51,993 nt of DNA from Rhodospirillaceae bacterium CCH5-H10 (GTDB lineage: Bacteria > Pseudomonadota > Alphaproteobacteria > Reyranellales > Reyranellaceae): positions 1 through 51,993 of the forward strand of contig LSKJ01000851.1 in the NCBI GenBank assembly GCA_001557035.1, read 5' to 3'. The notes beneath the pieces were generated by a model. The model made no database searches and had not been told where the DNA came from. It was given only the letters and a program-made list of their open reading frames with translations. Shown in pieces: positions 34,067 to 40,798 of the stretch. Numbering within the stretch: position 1 is the first letter of the stretch; each line of letters starts with the position of its first letter. Both the position numbers and the translations under genes were made by a program.

Positions 34067-35293
34067 TCAAATCACGATCTTGTCGTCGCGCAGGCGGGCG
34101 ATGTCCGCCGAACTGCAGCCGATGCTCTGCAAATACTGGTCCGTGTGCTCCCCGAGCAAGGGGGCGCGATGGCGCACGCGGCCGGGCGTCTCGGTCATCT
34201 TCACCGCGACCCCCGCGATCTGGACCTCGTGGTCGAGGCCGGGATGCGGCACCCAGGGCAGCATCTCGCGCGCCTTGAAGTGCGGATCGGCCACGATGTC
34301 CCGCACGTTGTAGACGGGCGAGAAGGGTACCTTGCCGCCAAAATGCGCCAGCAGCTCCTGCTTGGTGCGCTGGCGGGTGAAGTCGGAGACGGTGGCGATG
34401 AGCACGTCCTGGTTGGCGCGCCGATCCTGGACCGTGATGAACCGCGGGTCGGTGGCGAACTCCGGCCGATCGATCAGCCGGCACAGGATCGGGAAGTGCG
34501 CGTCGGCATGCGCCGCGATCGTGACGAAGCCGTCCTTCGCCGGGAACATGCCGAACGGGCAGAGCAGGGGGTGATGGTTGCCCTCGGGATGGGGCAGCGT
34601 CTGTGCGTAGGAATGCTGGTGCATGATGCGCTCGCACACCGCGAGGATCGCGTCGACCATGCCGACATCGACGAACTGCCCCTTGCCGGTCTTGTAGGCG
34701 CGGAAGATCGCCGAGACGATGCCGAAGGCGCAGGTGATGGCCGGCACGATGTCGCCGACGCCGGGGCCGACCTTCATCGGCGTGTCCTTGTCCGGGCCGG
34801 TGATGGCCATGATGCCACCCATCGCCTGGCTGATCACGTCGTAGGCCGGGAAGTCCGAGTAGGGACTCTTGCCCGTGCGGACGTCGCCGAAGCCGCGGAT
34901 CGTGGCATAGACCAGCTTCGGGTTGCGGGCGTGCAGCGTTTCGTAGCTGAGACCGAGGCGATCCATGACGCCGCCGCGGTAGTTCTCGACGACCGCGTCG
35001 GCATTGTCGCAGAGCTTCAGGACCAGCTCGCGGCCGGCCGCCGTCTTGAGGTCGATGGCGATCGATTTCTTGTTGCGGTTCACCGATGCGAAGTAGCCGC
35101 CGAACGCCTTGAGCTGGTCGTCGGCATGGTAGGGGCCGATGATGCGCGTGTGGTCGCCGTCGAGCGGCTCGACCTTGATCACTTCCGCGCCCTGGTCGGC
35201 CAGCAGCATCGTGCAGTAGGGGCCGGCCAGCATCTGCGTGAGGTCGACGATCCTCACGCCGTCGAGCGCACCCAGAACGTCGGTGTCGCTCAC
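34067..35293 (-). CDS. Class III (CaiB/BaiF) CoA-transferase
   Basis: A 408-residue family III CoA-transferase. N-terminal LDGVRIVDLTQMLAGPYCTM, LADQGAEVIKVEPLDGDHTR, NRNKKSIAIDLKTAAGRELV and GFGDVRTGKSPYSDFPAYDV are typical; the catalytic Asp is probably that in VGDIVPAITC. I place the start at GTG 35293: it follows GGAGACAA and overlaps the upstream stop (GTGA), a common coupling pattern. In this operon it would activate a dicarboxylic acid with CoA or move CoA between its carboxyl groups; the substrate is inferred only from neighbours. Confidence 0.87.
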   Translation of the reverse strand: MSDTDVLGALDGVRIVDLTQMLAGPYCTMLLADQGAEVIKVEPLDGDHTRIIGPYHADDQLKAFGGYFASVNRNKKSIAIDLKTAAGRELVLKLCDNADAVVENYRGGVMDRLGLSYETLHARNPKLVYATIRGFGDVRTGKSPYSDFPAYDVISQAMGGIMAITGPDKDTPMKVGPGVGDIVPAITCAFGIVSAIFRAYKTGKGQFVDVGMVDAILAVCERIMHQHSYAQTLPHPEGNHHPLLCPFGMFPAKDGFVTIAAHADAHFPILCRLIDRPEFATDPRFITVQDRRANQDVLIATVSDFTRQRTKQELLAHFGGKVPFSPVYNVRDIVADPHFKAREMLPWVPHPGLDHEVQIAGVAVKMTETPGRVRHRAPLLGEHTDQYLQSIGCSSADIARLRDDKIVI

Positions 35294-35769
35294 TTGTCTC
35301 CCCAGTGACTGCGCCGCTTGATCAGCACGGTGCGCTCGCCCTCGAAGATGTTCTTGTCGTCCTGGTTCACGCCGTAGTGCTTGAAGCGGACGATGCCGGC
35401 GTCTTCCTGCCCGGCATCCTTCTTCTCCAGTACCTCGGTGTAGCAGTAGAGCGTGTCGCCGTGATGCAGCGGACCCTTGAGCCGGATCTTGTCCATGCCG
35501 AGTTCCATCAGGGCGTTCTCGGCCGTGTCCTCGGCGGCGAGGCCGATGCACATGGAGATGGTGACGCCGCCGAAGCCAAGCCGCTTGCCGTAGGGCATCG
35601 ACTGGGTCAGGTGCTCGTTGAAGTGGGCCTCGGCCGTGTTCATGGTCACGTTGGTGATCCAGACCTGCTCCATCGGCTCCACGGTCTTGCCACGTGCGTG
35701 CTTCATCACGTCGCCGACCGTGAAGTCCTCGAAGTAGTTGTTCTTCCCTGTCAGGGCTGAGACTTTCAT
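35290..35769 (-). CDS. MaoC-like hotdog hydratase (operon paralogue 1)
   Basis: A 159-residue single-hotdog protein. NNYFEDFTVGDVMKHARGKTV opens the fold; the active-site loop reads VTMNTAEAHFNEHLTQ, which keeps the His of the MaoC/R-hydratase motif but has Asn where Asp is usual. GPLHHGDTLYCYTEVLEK follows. The most likely role is hydration of a mesaconyl- or itaconyl-type CoA before the lyase step. Its ATG shares one base with the dehydrogenase stop and its stop overlaps the CoA-transferase GTG. Confidence 0.8.
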   Translation of the reverse strand: MKVSALTGKNNYFEDFTVGDVMKHARGKTVEPMEQVWITNVTMNTAEAHFNEHLTQSMPYGKRLGFGGVTISMCIGLAAEDTAENALMELGMDKIRLKGPLHHGDTLYCYTEVLEKKDAGQEDAGIVRFKHYGVNQDDKNIFEGERTVLIKRRSHWGDK

Positions 35770-36929
35770 CAGTTCCTCCCGCGGCCGAGCAGGCGGTCCG
35801 ATATGATGCGCTTCTGGATCTCCGAGGTACCCTCGAAGATCTTGGTGAGACGCGCATCGCGCCAGTGGCGCTCGACGGCGTGCAGGGTCGTGTAGCCCGC
35901 GCCGCCGTGGATCTGGATGCCCTCGCTGGTGACGCGCTCTGCCATCTCGGAGGCGAAGAGCTTCACCATCGAGGCTTCCTTGTCGCAGCGCTGGCCGGTG
36001 TCGATCTGCTCGCAGACGAAGTACATGAGCTGGCGCGCCGCCTCGATCTGGGTCGCCATGTCGGCGATCTTGAAGCGGATGGCCTGGAAGTCCGAGATCG
36101 AGTGGCCGAACTGCTTTCGGTCGTTGGCGTACTGGATCGAATCGTCCAGTGCGCCCTGGGCCAGGCCGATCGCGCGGGCCGCGGTGTGGGCGCGCGCCGT
36201 CTCGAGGCCGGACGTCGCGTAGTAGAAGGCGTGACCCTCCTTGCCGATTAGGTCGGCCTCGTCGACGCGGAAATTGTCGAAGGCCAGTTCCCAGGTCTTC
36301 CAGCCGAAATAGCCGATCTTGGGAATCGGCGCGCCGCTGACGCCCTTGGGCAGCTCACCGCGCTTCTTCTCGACGAAGAACATCGACAGGCCGAGATGGC
36401 GCTTGCCCGGAGGCGCCTCCGACGTGCGCGCGATGATGATCATGAAGTCGGCGCCGTCGGCGAAGGTGCACCAGTACTTGTTGCCGCTGATCAGGTAGCC
36501 CGATCCGTCCTTCTTGGCACGGCAGGAGATGTTGGAGATGTCGGAACCGGCGTTCGGCTCGGACATCGAGAAGGCGCCGAGGAACTCGCCCTTGGCCATG
36601 CGCGGCAGGTAGCGGCTGCGCTGCTCCTCGCTCATCTCGTGCGAGCCGATCAGCAGGTTGCCGCGTGCGATGATCGACGCGACGCTCATCCAGCCGCGCG
36701 ACAATTCCTCGGTGACGAGGCAGTACTCGGAGCAGCCGAGACCCAGGCCGCCATACTGTTCGGGGATCAGGATGCCGAAATAGCCGAGTTCGGCCATCTT
36801 CTCGCGCAGGTCCATCGGGATGTCGCCCTTCTCGGGGTCGAGCCTGTTGGCGACGGGCAGCACTTCGTTCAGCGTGAACTCGCGCGCCTGCTCCTGGATC
36901 ATGCGGCGTTCTTCGGTAAGGAAAGGCAT
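35769..36929 (-). CDS. Acyl-CoA dehydrogenase
   Basis: A 386-residue acyl-CoA dehydrogenase. FAD and substrate motifs are standard: YCLVTEELSRGWMSVASI, GAFSMSEPNAGSDISNISCR, YANDRKQFGHSISDFQAI and QIHGGAGYTTLHAVER. The C-terminal LTKIFEGTSEIQKRIISDRL places a Glu at the MCAD Glu376 position. Start ATG 36929 is the base where the upstream hotdog gene ends. In this context a methylsuccinyl-CoA or similar branched-chain substrate is conceivable, but the sequence alone does not decide. Confidence 0.92.
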   Translation of the reverse strand: MPFLTEERRMIQEQAREFTLNEVLPVANRLDPEKGDIPMDLREKMAELGYFGILIPEQYGGLGLGCSEYCLVTEELSRGWMSVASIIARGNLLIGSHEMSEEQRSRYLPRMAKGEFLGAFSMSEPNAGSDISNISCRAKKDGSGYLISGNKYWCTFADGADFMIIIARTSEAPPGKRHLGLSMFFVEKKRGELPKGVSGAPIPKIGYFGWKTWELAFDNFRVDEADLIGKEGHAFYYATSGLETARAHTAARAIGLAQGALDDSIQYANDRKQFGHSISDFQAIRFKIADMATQIEAARQLMYFVCEQIDTGQRCDKEASMVKLFASEMAERVTSEGIQIHGGAGYTTLHAVERHWRDARLTKIFEGTSEIQKRIISDRLLGRGRN

Positions 36930-37417
36930 TACTGGGGATTCCTGAGACGGACGAGATTGGTGCGCTTGAAGTCGATGACGAGTTCTTCGCGCTGGTTGAA
37001 GCCCTTGCTGTGCCAGCTCACGATGCCGAATCCCTTGTGGGAATCCGACGTGCGCCGGTCGAGCACGACCGATTCGGCGCGCAGCGAATCGCTGGGATAG
37101 ACGGGCTGGTGGTAGGTGAGTTCGTTGACGCCGAGGAACGGCCCGCCGCCCTCGCTCAGGTCCTCGACCGTGAGACCGAACACCGTCGTGAAGACGAGCA
37201 GGGGATTGGCGACGATGCCGGGATGGCCGTGCGCCTGGGCGTAGGCCGCATTGTAGTAGTGTGGATTGAAGTGCAGCGTCAGCGTCGAGAAGAGCGTGCT
37301 CTCCGACTCGGTGATCGTGCGCCCCCAATGGTGCCGGAACACGCGGCCGACCTCGAAATCCTCATAGCGGTTGCCCTTGGGCACCAGCCGGGCGCGGGCC
37401 CTGAAATCCTCTGACAT
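36929..37417 (-). CDS. MaoC-like hotdog protein (operon paralogue 2)
   Basis: A 162-residue single-hotdog protein. KGNRYEDFEVGRVFRHHWGR opens the fold, and the usual active-site stretch reads LTLHFNPHYYNAAYAQAHGH. By my alignment the canonical His position is Tyr, with His one residue earlier, so the chemistry may differ from paralogue 1. PVYPSDSLRAESVVLDRRTS follows, as in MaoC proteins. It starts 7 bp after the PrpD gene. The two small hotdogs might form a heterodimer in place of the double-hotdog hydratases known for mesaconyl-CoA; that is inference. Confidence 0.78.
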   Translation of the reverse strand: MSEDFRARARLVPKGNRYEDFEVGRVFRHHWGRTITESESTLFSTLTLHFNPHYYNAAYAQAHGHPGIVANPLLVFTTVFGLTVEDLSEGGGPFLGVNELTYHQPVYPSDSLRAESVVLDRRTSDSHKGFGIVSWHSKGFNQREELVIDFKRTNLVRLRNPQ

Positions 37418-37424
37418 TCTTGAC

Positions 37425-38777
37425 TTAGCTCCTGGCTGACGCGCGGACGAGTTCGCCCACGTCGGTGAGTTCGTCGATGCGCTCGATCGCGTCGTGCAGG
37501 CGGCGCGTGCCGGCGGGTCCGAGCAGCGGCGTCACGAGGCTGTCGAACTTGGTCTCGATTGCCTGGCGCTGCTTCTCCAGGTCCGCCCACGGAATGCCGG
37601 AGTCGTGCTTGACCTCGATGGTCGTGCCGTCGTCGAGCTGGATGGCCATCTCGGCCAGCGAGTGCGCCCAATGGGGCTGGAAGTCGATCGCCATCTTGTC
37701 GCGCAGGTCCTTGATGCGCGGCTCCTGCGTCACCGCCTCGTTGTAGGATTCGAGATTGGCGGTATCGACTCCAGTCAACGCCATCGCCACGGTCTGGCGC
37801 AGCGAGAACTTCGCCTCGAGCCCCGTGGTCGGGTTGGGGATGTTGCAGACCTTGTCGGCGCCGGAGTCGATGCGCAGCAGGATCTTCTTCACGCGCTCGG
37901 GCGGGAAGTTGTTCTTCAGCCGGATCTCCTTGGCGCACTCGATGGGCGCGTGCGTCAGGTAGCAGGCGGCGTGGTACTTGAAGAGATTGTTGCGCAGGTG
38001 CCAACCCGACGGCGGCTCGCCGAGCGCCGCCTCGGCATTCAGGTGATCGCTTTGCGATGAGGCGAAACCCTGGTCGCATTCCAGCGAATCGCCACGCGCC
38101 GTGAAGCCCTTGGCGGCGAGACGCGCGGCACGCAGGCCATGCTCGGAAGCGGTGCCGGCATGCAGAGGCTTGCACATGGTGCCGAAGTTCGACTTGAGGC
38201 CGGCGGCCTGCGTGGCGGCAATGCCGAAGGCCACGGCGAGCTGGCGATCGTCGAGACCCAGCATGCGGCCGGCGGCGGCGGTGGCTGAGAAGGAGCCGAC
38301 CGTGCCGGTGACATGGAAGCCCTTCTGGTAATGGCTGGGCGAGACCAGCCGGCCGACACGACCCGAGGTCTCGTAGCCGGCGACGAAGCTCTCGATGAAC
38401 AGGCGGCCCGACGCCTTCATCTGTTCGCCAAGGGCCAGCAGGGCGGGGACGACCGTGACCGTGGGATGGCCGCCCATCGAGAAGTTCACGTCGTCATAGT
38501 CGAGTGCATGGCTGGCGGCGCCATTGATCAGCGTCGCGGTGGAGGGCAGCACGGTCTCCGGGCGGCCGACCAGGGTGGCCGGGCCTTTCGCACCGTCCTC
38601 CAGCGCCTCGGCGACCAGGATGTCGGTCAGTTCCTCCTGCGCGCCGGCGATGGTGACGGCGAACCAGTCGAGCAGGCACTGCCTGGTGCGCTCGACCAAG
38701 TCGTCGGGAAGGTCCTGCCAGGCGAGGGCGGCGGCGCGCTTGGCGATTTCGGCCGTGACCGGAACGACAGCAGCCAT
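37425..38777 (-). CDS. MmgE/PrpD family protein
   Basis: A 450-residue MmgE/PrpD protein. Recognised by LVERTRQCLLDWFAVTIAGA, INGAASHALDYDDVNFSMGG, HPTVTVVPALLALGEQMKAS and GSFSATAAAGRMLGLDDRQL. The family includes 2-methylcitrate dehydratase (PrpD), cis-aconitate decarboxylase (itaconate producer) and many uncharacterised members. The first gene of the operon, it sits ~95 bp downstream of a hairpin and the short peptide gene. Start ATG 38777 has GAGGAAAAC upstream. No prpB or prpC accompany it, which argues against a methylcitrate cycle. Confidence 0.85.
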   Translation of the reverse strand: MAAVVPVTAEIAKRAAALAWQDLPDDLVERTRQCLLDWFAVTIAGAQEELTDILVAEALEDGAKGPATLVGRPETVLPSTATLINGAASHALDYDDVNFSMGGHPTVTVVPALLALGEQMKASGRLFIESFVAGYETSGRVGRLVSPSHYQKGFHVTGTVGSFSATAAAGRMLGLDDRQLAVAFGIAATQAAGLKSNFGTMCKPLHAGTASEHGLRAARLAAKGFTARGDSLECDQGFASSQSDHLNAEAALGEPPSGWHLRNNLFKYHAACYLTHAPIECAKEIRLKNNFPPERVKKILLRIDSGADKVCNIPNPTTGLEAKFSLRQTVAMALTGVDTANLESYNEAVTQEPRIKDLRDKMAIDFQPHWAHSLAEMAIQLDDGTTIEVKHDSGIPWADLEKQRQAIETKFDSLVTPLLGPAGTRRLHDAIERIDELTDVGELVRASARS

Positions 38778-38871
38778 GTTTTCCTCCTGAATTCGAAGGC
38801 GCGAGTGTCGGCCAGCAGCCGCTGCCTTGTCCACCATCCGGGCTTTCGCGCATCGATATGGCCCAGACACA

Positions 38872-38897
38872 ACAAAGCCGCCCGGAGGCGGCTTTGT
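38872..38897 (-). terminator. Hairpin terminator behind the short peptide gene
   Basis: A perfect 11-bp stem ACAAAGCCGCC / GGCGGCTTTGT with a 4-nt loop. On the reverse strand it is followed by a weak T-rich stretch (TGTGTC after TTTGT). It begins 20 bp after the stop of the peptide gene and lies 95 bp ahead of the PrpD start, so it can either end the peptide transcript or act as an attenuator for the operon. Confidence 0.7.
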
Positions 38898-38916
38898 GCC
38901 GACTATCGTCGATCCG

Positions 38917-39000
38917 TCAGTCGCAGCAGCGAGCCAAGGCAGGAACGATCCTGGTGGCGGCAACTGCAGAGATCGCCGGCGTCGTGATGGTGTAGTTCAC
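38917..39000 (-). CDS. 27-residue peptide gene with near-perfect Shine-Dalgarno
   Basis: Reverse strand: CGAAAGGAGGTGATCCT (39017-39001) directly precedes GTG at 39000. GGAGG is 7 nt from the start, and the stretch matches about 15 nt of the 16S rRNA 3' tail complement. The frame encodes 27 residues: it starts MNYTITTPAISAV, has a single basic residue in AATRIVP, and ends ALARCCD before TGA (38919-38917). A perfect hairpin follows 20 bp later. No known family comes to mind. It may be a small protein, a leader peptide whose Arg-Cys-Cys-Asp codons sense supply, or a modified-peptide precursor. It lies 60 bp downstream of a methyltransferase gene on the same strand. Too short for standard gene callers. 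Confidence 0.6.
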   Translation of the reverse strand: MNYTITTPAISAVAATRIVPALARCCD

Positions 39001-39060
39001 AGGATCACCTCCTTTCGATGTTGATGGGAGGTCGAGCCTCGCACAGCGCGGGCGGGCTGC

Positions 39061-39666
39061 CTAGGGTTTCCTCGCGACGATGTGGAAGATGTGCCAGTGC
39101 TTGGCGTTGCCGCGCGGCGTGACGCCGTCGGCTTCCTCCTCGTCGAACATCTCAAGGTCGAGACCCTGGAGGAGCGCCAGGGCCTCGTCGCGCGAGACGA
39201 AGGTCATGCCGGGACGGCCGGCCCAGCTGTCGCGCGGACCGTACCACTGGCCCGAAAAGCGCCCGCCCGGGGGGAGTGCCTCGCGAATGCGCTCCCAAGT
39301 CCGATGAAAGGCCTCCGGCTCACAAAGAGGCATGGCGAAGCTCGAATTGACGAGATGGACTCCGATCGGGATCGGCACTTCGTCGAGGCGCGCGAGGACC
39401 GGCGTGACATCGCAGCCATCGGGTAGCGGGCGCACCTGCAACTGCCTCAAGGCCTCGGGTTCGGCATCGACGGCAACGACTCGCCAGCCGCGGCGCAGTT
39501 CCTCGATCACGTCTCGACCATCGCCGCAGCCGAGATCGATGACGAGGGCGTCATCGGGTGGGGTGCCGAACGCATCGAGCGCGGCGAGCAGTGTCTTGCG
39601 GGGAGGGCGGTCGCGAAGCTGCTGGTAATACGCGGCCCAGCCGGCGGACCGTTCGCTTTCCGTCAT
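39061..39666 (-). CDS. Class I SAM-dependent methyltransferase
   Basis: A 201-residue methyltransferase. Motif I is VIDLGCGDGRDVIEELRRG (SAM binding), followed by VVAVDAEPEALRQLQ and VHLVNSSFAMPLCEPEAFHR, then FSGQWYGPRDSWAGRPGMTF. It resembles the small TehB-like group. The acceptor is unknown. Start ATG 39666 follows codons of low quality and fits the usual N-terminus (MTESERSAGWAAYYQQLRDR). It is divergent from the ABC operon, and upstream of the short peptide on the same strand. Confidence 0.82.
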   Translation of the reverse strand: MTESERSAGWAAYYQQLRDRPPRKTLLAALDAFGTPPDDALVIDLGCGDGRDVIEELRRGWRVVAVDAEPEALRQLQVRPLPDGCDVTPVLARLDEVPIPIGVHLVNSSFAMPLCEPEAFHRTWERIREALPPGGRFSGQWYGPRDSWAGRPGMTFVSRDEALALLQGLDLEMFDEEEADGVTPRGNAKHWHIFHIVARKP

Positions 39667-39762
39667 GCGCGTTCTCTTCGGACTGCGGCGCTTGTCGTGC
39701 CGCGCCGCGTGTGATCGTATCGCAAGCCACAAAGAATGAAGCAACGTTTCGGGAGGAAATTC

Positions 39763-40782
39763 ATGAAGGGACTGGGAAGCCTTGCGTTGGCCCTCGTGCT
39801 TGCGTTCGTGCCGCTGGCGGCGCGGGCGGATATCAAAGCCCTGGCCGAAGCCGCCAAGAAGGAAGGCGAGCTCACCTGGTACGTCGCTCATTACACGTCC
39901 GAAGGCGCAGAGGATCTCGGCCGCGGCTTCACCGAGATGTATGGCGTCAAGGTCAACGTCGTGCGCACGACGGCGCAGGTCGCCTATCAGCGCCTCCTGC
40001 AGGACATCAAGAACAACCAGACCATCTGCGACGTCTTCTCCTCGACCGATCTCGGTCACTACGCGCGCCTGAAGAGCGAGGGGCGCCTGGAGAAGTACGT
40101 GCCGGAAACGACCCCGAAGATCTCGGAGGCTTTCCGGAACTTCGATTCGGACGGCTACTTCCACACCACCGCGGCCGGCCTGGTCGTTCTCACCTACAAC
40201 ACCGCGAAGGTGAAGCCCGAAGACGCGCCCAAGAAGTGGGAAGACCTGCTCGACATCAAGTGGAAGGGCAAGGTCTCGACCGGACATCCCGGCTTCTCCG
40301 GTTATGTCGGCACCTGGGTCCTGTCGATGAAGAAACTCTACGGCTGGCAGTATTTCGACAAGCTCGAGAAGAACAAGCCGCAGATCGGCCGGTCGATCAA
40401 CGACACGGTGACGGCGCTCAACGCCGGCGAGCGGCAGGTGGCGGCGGGTGCGGACGGCTCGACGCTTTTCAGCGCCGCGCGCGGAAATCCGCTGGCGGTC
40501 TCCTATCCCAGCGACGGCTCCGTGCTGATCATCTCGCCGTCGGCGATCATGAAGGGCACCAAGCATCCGAATGCCGCCAAGCTCTTCATGGAATACCTAT
40601 ATTCAATCGAGGCCTCGAAGATCAACGCCAAGCATTTCGGCATCCCGCTGCGTCCTGAAGTCCCGTCGCCTCCGGGCGCCAAGCCGATCAGCGAGATCAA
40701 GGTGATCCGGCCGACTGTCGCTGAAGTCGAGAAGGGCATCCCGGAAGTGATCGAGCAGTGGCGCGACACGTTCGGCAACTGA
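39763..40782 (+). CDS. ABC importer binding protein, ferric/phosphonate type
   Basis: A 339-residue extracellular solute-binding protein (AfuA/FbpA/PhnS-like). A signal peptide KGLGSLALALVLAFVPLAARA precedes DIKALAEAAKKEGELTWYVA, the usual opening of this group. YHTTAAGLVVLTYN-like and WEDLLDIKWKGKVSTGHPGF segments match. I prefer ATG 39763 over 39736 because GGGAGGAAAT sits 2-11 bp before it. It leads a seven-gene operon; the next gene is the permease 16 bp away. The ligand could be Fe3+, a polyamine or an organic acid. The absence of an obvious Tyr-Tyr iron pair in the C-terminal half argues mildly against iron. Confidence 0.88.
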   Translation: MKGLGSLALALVLAFVPLAARADIKALAEAAKKEGELTWYVAHYTSEGAEDLGRGFTEMYGVKVNVVRTTAQVAYQRLLQDIKNNQTICDVFSSTDLGHYARLKSEGRLEKYVPETTPKISEAFRNFDSDGYFHTTAAGLVVLTYNTAKVKPEDAPKKWEDLLDIKWKGKVSTGHPGFSGYVGTWVLSMKKLYGWQYFDKLEKNKPQIGRSINDTVTALNAGERQVAAGADGSTLFSAARGNPLAVSYPSDGSVLIISPSAIMKGTKHPNAAKLFMEYLYSIEASKINAKHFGIPLRPEVPSPPGAKPISEIKVIRPTVAEVEKGIPEVIEQWRDTFGN

Positions 40783-40798
40783 TCCTCGGCGTCGCAGC

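Noticed and set aside
31908..38777. Assignment of the operon to the standard ethylmalonyl-CoA pathway or methylcitrate cycle
   Set aside because: Crotonyl-CoA carboxylase/reductase, mutases, prpB and prpC are absent, and the hydratases are single-hotdog proteins; only the enzyme classes overlap.
39001..39017. A ~15-nt forward-strand match to the 3' end of 16S rRNA, possibly an rRNA remnant
   Set aside because: No other 16S similarity flanks it, and it is fully explained as the complement of a strong Shine-Dalgarno on the reverse strand.
38917..39666. A RiPP cluster made of the methyltransferase and the 27-residue peptide
   Set aside because: No leader-recognition domain, maturase, protease or exporter is nearby, and the methyltransferase is of a general type; kept only as a minor possibility.
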